NCBI RefSeq assembly: GCF_000197735.1
Contig: NC_014550.1
Location: 3,162,001-3,226,000 of the forward strand
Source of the DNA: Glutamicibacter arilaitensis Re117
GTDB taxonomy: Bacteria > Actinomycetota > Actinomycetes > Actinomycetales > Micrococcaceae
Direction of reading: 5' to 3'
DNA length: 64,000 bases
Part shown: in pieces, positions 16,368 through 23,550 of the stretch
How positions within the stretch are numbered: position 1 is the first letter of the stretch
Layout: each line of letters begins with the position of its first letter
The notes under the pieces: generated by a model
What the model saw: only the letters and a program-made list of their open reading frames with translations
Database searches by the model: none
What the model was told of the DNA's origin: nothing
Program-made: the position numbers and the translations under genes

Positions 16368-18071
16368 ATGGTGCGCTGCTACCCGCCGGAACCGGAGTTC
16401 ACGGACAAGACTGCCGCAGAGAAGAAAGTCTGGGAGTTTCTGCGCCGCAGTTTGCCCGAGGACGCACTGCTGTTCCACTCCGTGCAGTTGCGCCATCAAC
16501 GTGCAGAACACGAAATTGATCTGCTGGTGCTCATGCCAGGTGTCGGCGTTGCCGTCATCGAGGTCAAGGGCGGCCTGATCAGCGTGGAGAACGGCACCTG
16601 GTACCAGTCGGGGAGCAAAGACAAGCATGCCCTGAAGCAAAGCCCAATGGCCCAGGTGCAAAGCGCGTCCCACGCGCTGCGCGAACTGCTGGGCACTCAC
16701 ATGGGCACCCGCTTCACCAGCCGTATCGCCGATGTCGTTTGCTTCCCCTACACCGACTGGCCTGAAGACTATTCTTCGGTGGGCCTGCCCCGGGATTTGG
16801 TGATCGACCGCGATCAAGTGGAGCAATTGGTAGCGCACCTGCACACGGCAATCGAAGAACGCGGGGTTGGCTCCTCGACCTTGGCCGCCGAATTCGCCGA
16901 ACGGATGGTCAGGCATTTGAGTGGCGATACCGGTCCGTTCGGGGCCTCTGCTGCCGAAGTTGATTATGCGCAGGCCATGTCCAATGAGGATGTCCAAGAA
17001 ATGCTCACCTCTGGCCAATCCACTTTGCTTTCCTGCACCCGGTCCCTGACCCGTGTGCAGTATCTTGGCGGGGCCGGAAGCGGCAAAACCTGGATGGCCA
17101 TGAAAAAGGCCAAGGACCTGGCCAAAGACGGCAAGCGGGTCGGGATCTTCTGCTACAACAAGGGCTTGGGGCTCTACCTGCAATCCGAGGTGGAAACCTG
17201 GCGCCAGAACAAGCCGGTGCATGTCGGAGAATTCCACGAATACGCCCGCAAACTCGGTGTCCCCGACGGCTCAGGTCCAGAGTACTTCGAAGTCGAATTA
17301 CCGCAGCACCTGCTTGCCTTGGCTTCCAAGCTTCCCGAAGCCCAAAAACTTGATGCGGTGATTGTGGATGAGGCTCAGGACTTTGCCAGCAGCTGGTGGG
17401 AAGCGCTACTGGCTTGCACCAAGGATCCGGCCAATGGCGAGGTCTACGCGTTCATGGATGACCGCCAAGATGTCTACCGGCGCTGGGATGGGCAGTTCTC
17501 CTCAGAAGGCACCCCGCTGGTCCCGATCCACGTTGATGATAATTTGCGCAACACCCGGCGGATTGCCGATACCTTCAAAGAGATCATGGGCCATCATTCA
17601 AAGCTGCGCGGCGGCGAAGGCTGCGCTGTCCGCTACGTCAATTGCGCAACCGAAGATGCTGTAGACGTAGCCTCCGATTGCATTGACGCGCTCCTGGACG
17701 AAGGATGGGCGAATAATCAGATCGCCTTGCTGACCACCAACCGGCGCCACCCGATCCACCAGGACCACTTCGATAACAGCACCATCGACAGCGAATACTG
17801 GCCAGCTTTCCACCGGGATGAAGAAGAGTTCTACGGCCATGTTCTTGGTTTCAAGGGACTCGAACACAGCGTGGTGGTCTTGTGCGTCAACGGTTTCAAG
17901 GACATGGAACGCGCCACCGAGCAGCTCTACGTTGGTTTCTCCCGCGCACGCAGCCTGCTGGTAGTTGTCGGAGACAAGGAACTGATCGATGAGGCCAGCG
18001 GAGCCAATCGGCAGATTTCCTTGAATGCGGCGCTGGAATGGTGGCCGTACGGGGAAACAGCCAGCGGCTAG
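16368..18071 (+). CDS. NERD-domain superfamily I DNA helicase-like protein
   Basis: A 567-residue protein with an N-terminal nuclease-related domain (about residues 10-125: AEKKVWEFL, HEIDLLVLMPGVGVAVIEVKG, the D-x..-E-x-K set of the restriction-like fold) and a UvrD-like helicase core. Helicase motifs: GGAGSGKTWM (Walker A, about residue 235), VIVDEAQDF (motif II, about 333), DDNLRNTRRIAD, LLTTNRRHP, FKGLEHSVVVLCVNG and YVGFSRARSLLVVVGD (motif VI). The ATG at 16368 follows AGGAGG. Proteins of this design are common in actinobacteria; a role in DNA repair or processing is assumed, not shown. It stands alone, with its stop overlapping the next gene's stop. Confidence 0.85.
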   Translation: MVRCYPPEPEFTDKTAAEKKVWEFLRRSLPEDALLFHSVQLRHQRAEHEIDLLVLMPGVGVAVIEVKGGLISVENGTWYQSGSKDKHALKQSPMAQVQSASHALRELLGTHMGTRFTSRIADVVCFPYTDWPEDYSSVGLPRDLVIDRDQVEQLVAHLHTAIEERGVGSSTLAAEFAERMVRHLSGDTGPFGASAAEVDYAQAMSNEDVQEMLTSGQSTLLSCTRSLTRVQYLGGAGSGKTWMAMKKAKDLAKDGKRVGIFCYNKGLGLYLQSEVETWRQNKPVHVGEFHEYARKLGVPDGSGPEYFEVELPQHLLALASKLPEAQKLDAVIVDEAQDFASSWWEALLACTKDPANGEVYAFMDDRQDVYRRWDGQFSSEGTPLVPIHVDDNLRNTRRIADTFKEIMGHHSKLRGGEGCAVRYVNCATEDAVDVASDCIDALLDEGWANNQIALLTTNRRHPIHQDHFDNSTIDSEYWPAFHRDEEEFYGHVLGFKGLEHSVVVLCVNGFKDMERATEQLYVGFSRARSLLVVVGDKELIDEASGANRQISLNAALEWWPYGETASG

Positions 18072-19168
18072 AAGTTCAGCCCGCGGGCTGCCACATCCCA
18101 GACCTCGTGGCTGCCATCCTCATGCACGGCCAGCACCGTATCGACCAAGTTCACCGCAACACAGACGTGGTTCGGAATGACCTGCAGCTGCTGGCCATGG
18201 GCTGGCAGCGGCAAGTGCTCGGGCCACAGCACGGTGGCGTGATGCTCCGAGAGTGCGCTGATGCGCGCTTCAGGGCACTCGGCAATGCGCCCATAGCCGG
18301 TGGCCCACGCCGGGCGATCCCCGCCGAGCACCTTGCTGCCGGCATCCAGCACGATCCGGCGCGGGATTTGCCCATCGCCTTCGTGGCGGCTGATCACGGT
18401 GGACGCCACGGTCAGCGAAATGTCTTCCCAGCGCACGCGTCCCAGTTCGAATTGCTGTGCGTCACCGAAAACGTAGACTCCTGGGCGCACCTCGGTCAGC
18501 ACCGCGTTGTCGCTCAATTCGGCGGTCGGGGTGGAGCCGCCGCTGATGCGCTTGATCGTATGCCCTGCATCGCGCAGCAGGCACGCTGCTTCGGCCAGGG
18601 CCTTATGCTCATCGTTTAGCGCGGCGTCGATGCCTTCCGGTGCGTAGCTGTGTCCGGGGAAGGTGAAGACCCCGTGCACGCGCATCCCCACGGCACGGGC
18701 GGCCTCGGCAATTTCAACTGCTCCCTGCGGGCTGACTCCGCTGCGGTGGTGGCCGCTGTCGATTTCAATGATGAGCTTGACCTTGGAAACCTTCTCCCCC
18801 AGCATCTTCGCCATCTGCTCGACTGCTTCAACGGAGTCGGTCCCGATGCTCAGCTTCGCCCGGCGCATCAGTTCCAGGATCCGCGTTGCCTGGGCCTGAT
18901 CGACCCATAGAGGATAGGCAATGAAAATCTTCGCAACCCCGTGCAGCGCAAAGGAAAGGGCTTCACCCACGGTAGCCACGGTGAGTCCGGCAGCCCCGGC
19001 GTTCATCTGGCGTTCGGCAATTTCCTGCATCTTGTGGGTCTTGGCATGCGGGCGCAGCTTCAGGCCCTGGCTTGCCACACGGTGTGCCACCCGGTCAATA
19101 TTCTTTTCCAGTTTCGCCACGTCAACAAGGATCTGCGGGGTACTGATTCCGACCGGGATGGTGCTCAA
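18068..19168 (-). CDS. D-threonine aldolase / D-serine dehydratase-like PLP enzyme
   Basis: A 366-residue fold-type III PLP enzyme. The alanine-racemase-like barrel begins STPQILVDVAKLEKNI and carries the Schiff-base lysine in LRPHAKTHK. GHHRSGV and SGGSTPT match the D-threonine aldolase/D-serine dehydratase group, and the C-terminal PNHVCVAVNLVD block supplies the H-x-C metal site. It would cleave D-threonine or another D-3-hydroxy amino acid, or dehydrate D-serine. I chose the TTG start at 19168, eight bases after GAAGGA; a longer open frame reaching 19378 would run into the IclR gene. The upstream IclR regulator on the same strand may control it. Confidence 0.8.
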   Translation of the reverse strand: MSTIPVGISTPQILVDVAKLEKNIDRVAHRVASQGLKLRPHAKTHKMQEIAERQMNAGAAGLTVATVGEALSFALHGVAKIFIAYPLWVDQAQATRILELMRRAKLSIGTDSVEAVEQMAKMLGEKVSKVKLIIEIDSGHHRSGVSPQGAVEIAEAARAVGMRVHGVFTFPGHSYAPEGIDAALNDEHKALAEAACLLRDAGHTIKRISGGSTPTAELSDNAVLTEVRPGVYVFGDAQQFELGRVRWEDISLTVASTVISRHEGDGQIPRRIVLDAGSKVLGGDRPAWATGYGRIAECPEARISALSEHHATVLWPEHLPLPAHGQQLQVIPNHVCVAVNLVDTVLAVHEDGSHEVWDVAARGLNF

Positions 19169-19277
19169 ATTTGCCGTTCCTTCATATTTTTGAATTTGCC
19201 GCGGACTATCTTCAAACCAAGCAAGCCCGCCGATCAGACAGACTACCGCAGGAAGATTTATAGCGGGGAAGGAGGAA

Positions 19278-20114
19278 TTAGCGCGTGACCAAGTTGTTCC
19301 GCGCCGAGAGTTTGGTGGACAGTTCATGGGCGTGGTGCAGCAAGAGCTTTCCCAGCTCTTGGCGTCGTTGGGCTTCAAAACGGGTATGGATCCCTGTCAG
19401 GCTCAAAGCCCAGGCAGGCTGTCCTGAATTATCAAAAACCGCTGCTCCCATGCCCCAGCTGCCTTCGACGATCAGCCCCGGGTTGACCGAATAGCCCAAC
19501 TGCCGGGTTTCGGCGACCTTCTTGCGCAGCTGCGCAGGTGAATGCGCAGGACCGTATTCTGGTTCCAGATCCGCATTCTTCAAGTAGCGTTCGGTGCTCT
19601 GCTCGGGCAGGAAGGCAAGGATGGCGATACCGGCAGAAGCGACACCCAGCGGGAAGCGCCGTCCCTCATAGAGGACAAACGAGCGGATGGGGAATGCACC
19701 ATCTTGGCGCAGCAGGCACACTGTTTCATCTCCCCGCCGTGCCGAGAGGAAGGCGCTCTCTCCGGTTGCTTCGGCAAGCGCGGCAACGTGTTCGCGGGCA
19801 AGCTCGCTGATGTCATAGCGTTCAGCTGCCACTGCGCCCATGAGGTAGAGCTCTGGGCCGAGCAGCCAGCGACCGGTGCGATTGTCATGGTCGCAGAATC
19901 CCTCGGTTACCAAGGCACTGAGCAAACGGTGCACCGTAGGGCGGGCCAATCCGGTGCTTTGGGCAGCTTGGGTCGTGGTAATGCCTTCGGGCATTGAGGT
20001 GCTCACGGCACGAAGCACGGAAGCCAGCCGTCCTACTACCTGGGTTCCAGCCGGGGAATTGCTCATGACCACATTATGGACGATGTGCTCGGGTCGAAGT
20101 AATTTCTGCTTCAT
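19278..20114 (-). CDS. IclR-family transcriptional regulator
   Basis: A 278-residue regulator. The N-terminal winged helix (about residues 25-85) reads VGRLASVLRAVS, ITTTQAAQSTGLARPTVHRLLSALVTEGF; the effector domain has the IclR pattern VCLLRQDGAFPIRSF, PLGVASAGIAILA and the RQLGYSVNPGL loop. The ATG at 20114 has GGAGAC six bases upstream; a second candidate, ATG at 20066, directly follows a 15-base dyad (20067-20081) that recurs twice upstream of scoA. This arrangement suggests autoregulation and control of the scoAB-thiolase operon 0.7 kb away, with the D-threonine-aldolase-like gene downstream. The effector is unknown. Confidence 0.85.
   Translation of the reverse strand: MKQKLLRPEHIVHNVVMSNSPAGTQVVGRLASVLRAVSTSMPEGITTTQAAQSTGLARPTVHRLLSALVTEGFCDHDNRTGRWLLGPELYLMGAVAAERYDISELAREHVAALAEATGESAFLSARRGDETVCLLRQDGAFPIRSFVLYEGRRFPLGVASAGIAILAFLPEQSTERYLKNADLEPEYGPAHSPAQLRKKVAETRQLGYSVNPGLIVEGSWGMGAAVFDNSGQPAWALSLTGIHTRFEAQRRQELGKLLLHHAHELSTKLSARNNLVTR
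20067..20081. promoter_or_regulatory. Candidate IclR operator, copy 1 (start of iclR gene)
   Basis: GACCACATTATGGAC, a 15-base imperfect dyad (GTCCA-type half-sites around a 5-base AT-rich centre). It is immediately upstream of the ATG at 20066, inside the coding region if translation begins at 20114. It matches the two copies before scoA at most positions. Confidence 0.4.
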
Positions 20115-20169
20115 AGTTTGTCTCCATAGCCCTGTTGCCCGCAGACTTATCGGCGGATAATTTGGGCAC

Positions 20170-20625
20170 ATGGGAAATACATGGCAGATCGTCGTTGACT
20201 GCGCTGCTCCGCAGGCAATGGTGAAGTTCTGGGCACAGGCCTTGCACTACGTTCCCGAGCCGGCCCCAGAGGGGCATCGCACATGGCGCACCTACTGGCA
20301 GTCGATGGGTGTGCCAGAGGACGAGCTGCCACCTGGAGCCGGTGAAATTCCGGAGTCGCTGGTCGATTTACAAGGTGGTGGGCCCCGGATTTGGTTCCAG
20401 CAAGTTCCAGAATCCAAGAGCATCAAGAACCGGCTGCACCTGGACTTGCTGGTAGGCGGTGGTCGCGGCGTGCGCTTTGAGCAGCGCAGGCAAACCGTCA
20501 CCGACGAGGCGGAGCGCCTGGTCGGCTTGGGCGCCACGGTCCGCGCCGTTCACGACATGCCGGAGATGGGTCATTTCGCGATCTGCATGTTCGATATCGA
20601 AGGCAACGAGTTCGACATCGTCTAA
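20170..20625 (+). CDS. VOC-family (glyoxalase-like) protein
   Basis: A 151-residue vicinal-oxygen-chelate protein. WQIVVDCAAPQAMVKFWAQAL is the first beta-alpha unit, NRLHLDLLV gives the metal-binding histidine in the second, and GHFAICMFDIEGNEFDIV supplies the terminal glutamate and the conserved D-P/I-E-G-N-E-F end. It is close to the glyoxalase-like (Glyoxalase_6) branch found widely in actinobacteria, most members of which have no known reaction. It is divergent from the IclR gene, with the starts only about 55 bases apart. Confidence 0.8.
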   Translation: MGNTWQIVVDCAAPQAMVKFWAQALHYVPEPAPEGHRTWRTYWQSMGVPEDELPPGAGEIPESLVDLQGGGPRIWFQQVPESKSIKNRLHLDLLVGGGRGVRFEQRRQTVTDEAERLVGLGATVRAVHDMPEMGHFAICMFDIEGNEFDIV

Positions 20626-20639
20626 CCTGAGTAATGACC

Positions 20640-20654
20640 GTTCATAATATGGAC
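20640..20654. promoter_or_regulatory. Candidate IclR operator, copy 2 (upstream of scoA)
   Basis: GTTCATAATATGGAC, a dyad with one mismatch between half-sites (GTTCAT and ATGGAC). It lies 150 bases before scoA and is followed by AC, as is copy 3. Confidence 0.45.
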
Positions 20655-20711
20655 ACCCTGCTCATTTTTCCTCACCATCCGACCAATACCCCAGCAATGC
20701 TCCAAGTGCTA

Positions 20712-20740
20712 TTGAATGGGCACCGGCCACTACGTACGTT
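20712..20740 (+). promoter_or_regulatory. Candidate sigma-70-type promoter of scoAB-thiolase operon
   Basis: TTGAAT (20712-20717) and TACGTT (20735-20740) are separated by 17 bases. Transcription would begin near 20747, placing operator copy 3 (20761-20775) just downstream, a normal repressor position. Predicted by eye only. Confidence 0.35.
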
Positions 20741-20760
20741 AGGAAGTAAGCAGATCCGCG

Positions 20761-20775
20761 CTCCACATAGTGGAC
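20761..20775. promoter_or_regulatory. Candidate IclR operator, copy 3 (upstream of scoA)
   Basis: CTCCACATAGTGGAC, with inverted half-sites TCCAC and GTGGA around ATA. It lies 15 bases before the scoA start codon and overlaps nothing else. Confidence 0.5.
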
Positions 20776-20789
20776 ACATGGAGGAATCG

Positions 20790-21494
20790 ATGGCAACGAA
20801 GTTTCAGGATGACGCAACTGCCGCCTTGGCTGCAGTCGTAGAAGACGGCATGACCATTGCCGTGGGTGGTTTCGGCCTTTCGGGCATCCCCAACCGGCTG
20901 ATCACAGCCCTTAGGGACTCCAAGGCAACGAATCTGACCATCGTTTCAAACAACATGGGTGTCGATGGAAAAGGACTGGGCATCCTGTTGGAGAACAAGC
21001 AGGTCTCCAAGGTCCTGGCTTCCTACGTTGGCGAGAATAAGCTCTTCGCCCAGCAGTTCCTCAACGGGGATTTGGAAGTTGAATTCTGCCCGCAGGGCAC
21101 CTTGGCCGAGCGCCTGCGCGCTGGCGGCGTGGGCATTCCGGCCTTCTTCACGCCCACTGGAGTGGGAACTCCAATCGCCGAAGGCAAGGAAGTCATGGAG
21201 TTCAACGGCAAGCCAGCCATCCTTGAGCGTGGCATCTTCGCTGACATCGCCTTGGTCAAGGCCCATCAGGCCGATGCCGAGGGCAACCTGCGCTACCGGA
21301 TGACCTCGAAGAACTTCAATCCGCTGGCGGCCATGTCCGGCCGGCACACCTTTGCCGAAGCCGAAGAGATTCTCGACGGCTATTTGGATCCATCGCTGGT
21401 GGAAACCCCGGGGATCTTCGTGCAGACCCTGGTCCAGGCCGATGAGGTCAAGGACATTGAACAGCGCACCGTGCGCGCCCGAGAGGAGGCCTAA
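20790..21494 (+). CDS. scoA: 3-oxoacid CoA-transferase subunit A
   Basis: A 234-residue class I CoA-transferase alpha subunit. The glycine-rich [13 protein letters not shown] and the [14 protein letters not shown] segments are standard for ScoA/AtoD, and [15 protein letters not shown] is the usual late motif. With subunit B it would move CoA from succinyl-CoA (or another acyl-CoA) to acetoacetate. The ATG at 20790 follows GGAGGA; the open frame extends much further up. It is the first gene of scoA-scoB-thiolase, spaced by 2 bases and then a 4-base overlap. An alternative is a 3-oxoadipate CoA-transferase; without other aromatic-pathway genes nearby the ketone-body role is preferred. Confidence 0.85.
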   Translation: MATKFQDDATAALAAVVEDGMTIAVGGFGLSGIPNRLITALRDSKATNLTIVSNNMGVDGKGLGILLENKQVSKVLASYVGENKLFAQQFLNGDLEVEFCPQGTLAERLRAGGVGIPAFFTPTGVGTPIAEGKEVMEFNGKPAILERGIFADIALVKAHQADAEGNLRYRMTSKNFNPLAAMSGRHTFAEAEEILDGYLDPSLVETPGIFVQTLVQADEVKDIEQRTVRAREEA

Positions 21495-21496
21495 GC

Positions 21497-22147
21497 ATGT
21501 GGACACGAGATGAAATGGCGGCCATTGCCGCCAGCGAGCTGACCGACGGGCAATACGTGAATCTCGGTATTGGCATCCCCACCATGGTGGCTAACAACCT
21601 GCCTGAGGGTGTTTCGGTCAAATTGCAAAGTGAAAACGGTCTGCTGGGCATGGGACCCTTCCCCTATGAGGGTGAAGAAGACGCGGATTTGATCAACGCA
21701 GGCAAGCAGACCGTCACCATTTTGCCCGGCGGCAGTTTTTTCGATTCGGCGACGTCCTTCGGCATGATCCGCGGCGGACACGTCCAGACTGCCATCCTCG
21801 GTGCGTTGCAGGTGGCCGCCAACGGTGATCTGGCCAACTGGACCATCCCGGGCAAGCTGGTCAAGGGCATGGGAGGCGCCATGGACCTAGTCGCAGGCAC
21901 CCCGCGCGTGATCGTCCTGACCGATCATGTGGCCAAGGACGGAACTTCCAAAATCGTAGAGAAATGCGACCTGCCGCTAACCGGGGTGGGCGTGGTCAAT
22001 CGCATCATCACCGACCGTGCGGTGTTTGATATAGAAAACGGAAGCTTGACCTTGCGGGGGGTTGCCCCGGGTGAAAGCGTAGAAACAATCAAGGAAATCA
22101 CGGCAGCAGAATTTGCCGTGGACATGGTGGAGGATCTGAAAGCATGA
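21497..22147 (+). CDS. scoB: 3-oxoacid CoA-transferase subunit B
   Basis: A 216-residue beta subunit of the same class I CoA-transferase. [18 protein letters not shown] begins the conserved core and [13 protein letters not shown] contains the active-site glutamate of the SENG motif. [14 protein letters not shown] and [10 protein letters not shown] follow as in ScoB/AtoA. It starts two bases after the scoA stop, so the two subunits are made together. Confidence 0.87.
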   Translation: MWTRDEMAAIAASELTDGQYVNLGIGIPTMVANNLPEGVSVKLQSENGLLGMGPFPYEGEEDADLINAGKQTVTILPGGSFFDSATSFGMIRGGHVQTAILGALQVAANGDLANWTIPGKLVKGMGGAMDLVAGTPRVIVLTDHVAKDGTSKIVEKCDLPLTGVGVVNRIITDRAVFDIENGSLTLRGVAPGESVETIKEITAAEFAVDMVEDLKA

Positions 22148-23313
22148 CCGCAAAGATTGTGGGCTACGCCCGCACCCCATTCGTGAAGTTCAACGGCGTC
22201 TTCGCATCCGTGCCTGGCACCGAGCTCGGTGCCCACGCGGCCAAGGCCGCGCTGGCTCGTGCCGGTGTTGATGCCAATGAAGTCCAGCAGGTCATCGCCG
22301 GCCAGGTGCTGCAAGGCGGTGCCGGGCAGAACCCTGCTCGCCAGTCTGCGGTGGGTGCCGGGGTACCGCTGGACGTTCCAGCAATTGCAGTGAATGCCGT
22401 GTGCCTCTCTGGTGCTGAAGCCGTGGTGGCTGGTGCCCGCCTGATCAACAGCGGGGAAGCAGATGTCGTTCTGGCCATCGGCCAGGAATCGATGTCGCTG
22501 GCGCCGCATGTGCAGCGCGCCCGTGCCGGGGCCAAGTACGGTGCCATCGAAATGATCGACACCTTGGAATACGATGGCCTGACCGATGCCGCAGAGAAGC
22601 GTTCCATGGGCGCTTCCACCGAGGAGCACAATGCGAAGCTGTCGATGACTCGCGAGGCACAGGATCAGGTTTCGGCCGCATCCCACCAGCGCGCCGCAGC
22701 TTCCCGCGACTTCGCAGCTGGCGAGATCGAGCCGTTCACCATTTCCAGCCGTCGCGGCGACACCGTGATCAGCGAAGATGACGGCATCCGCGAGGCAACC
22801 ACCGTTCAGTCCTTGGGCAAGCTGCGTCCCGCGTTCGCCAAGGAAGGCACCATCACTGCGGGCAACTCCTCGCAGATCACCGACGGTGCTGCCGCGGTAG
22901 TACTGGCCAGCGATGCGGCCATCGAGCGCCTGGGCTTGAAGCCACTGGCCGAAATTGTTTCGCACGCTTTTGTTGCCGGTCCGGACCGCACCTTGCACGA
23001 GCAGCCCTCCAATGCGATCAAGGCTGCTTTGGCGAAGGCCGGCGCCGAGGCCAAGGACCTGAAAGCCGTGGAAATCAACGAGGCTTTCGCAGCTGTTTCG
23101 GTGCAGTCCACCAAGGCGCTGGGTCTTGATGCTTCGATCGTGAACCCTCATGGTGGAGCAATCGCGCTGGGCCACCCGATTGGCGCTTCCGGTGCACGCA
23201 TTATCGGAACCTTGGCTCGCCAGATGCAGGATTTGCCAGCCGGTTCCCTCGGCGCCGTTGGCATCTGCGGCGGCGGCGGCCAGGGTACCGCTGTAGTACT
23301 GCGCTCGCTGTAG
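22144..23313 (+). CDS. Acetyl-CoA C-acyltransferase (thiolase)
   Basis: A 389-residue thiolase of normal length. The nucleophile is Cys87 in [11 protein letters not shown]; the second active site set is [27 protein letters not shown] and the C-terminal GICGGGGQG. It would cleave acetoacetyl-CoA, the product of the CoA-transferase, to two acetyl-CoA, completing ketone-body use; biosynthetic or longer-chain activity is also possible. The ATGA start overlaps the scoB stop. A hairpin terminator follows. Confidence 0.9.
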   Translation: MTAKIVGYARTPFVKFNGVFASVPGTELGAHAAKAALARAGVDANEVQQVIAGQVLQGGAGQNPARQSAVGAGVPLDVPAIAVNAVCLSGAEAVVAGARLINSGEADVVLAIGQESMSLAPHVQRARAGAKYGAIEMIDTLEYDGLTDAAEKRSMGASTEEHNAKLSMTREAQDQVSAASHQRAAASRDFAAGEIEPFTISSRRGDTVISEDDGIREATTVQSLGKLRPAFAKEGTITAGNSSQITDGAAAVVLASDAAIERLGLKPLAEIVSHAFVAGPDRTLHEQPSNAIKAALAKAGAEAKDLKAVEINEAFAAVSVQSTKALGLDASIVNPHGGAIALGHPIGASGARIIGTLARQMQDLPAGSLGAVGICGGGGQGTAVVLRSL

Positions 23314-23326
23314 CCACCGATCAATT

Positions 23327-23368
23327 AGCCGGCGCGGCAGGTTCCATTGAGATCCTGCCACGCCGGCT
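23327..23368 (+). terminator. Terminator after thiolase gene
   Basis: AGCCGGCG-CGGCAGG pairs with TCCTGCCA-CGCCGGCT in a 15-16-base stem with a mismatch, 11-base loop and trailing TCTTTG. Confidence 0.65.
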
Positions 23369-23435
23369 CTTTGCTGACCAGTGATCTAACGATTAACAAT
23401 TTCGTCCTATTTATCCCGCATTCATTAACCGGACT

Positions 23436-23484
23436 TTGTTCTTCCACAAAATTTGTTATGTAATTGGAAGATCAAATTCCAATT
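23436..23484 (+). promoter_or_regulatory. AT-rich promoter region with inverted repeat before large membrane protein
   Basis: TTGTTC (23436-23441) and TGTAAT (23459-23464) are 17 bases apart. The -10 overlaps an inverted repeat, AATTGGAA (23462-23469) and TTCCAATT (23477-23484) with a 7-base spacer, which could be a repressor site. The region is clearly more AT-rich than its surroundings. Prediction by eye. Confidence 0.35.
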
Positions 23485-23550
23485 GTTCGACTTTAACTTT
23501 CCAAGAACACTCGGATTTGGCATCATCATCGCACCATGTGAGGACTCACC

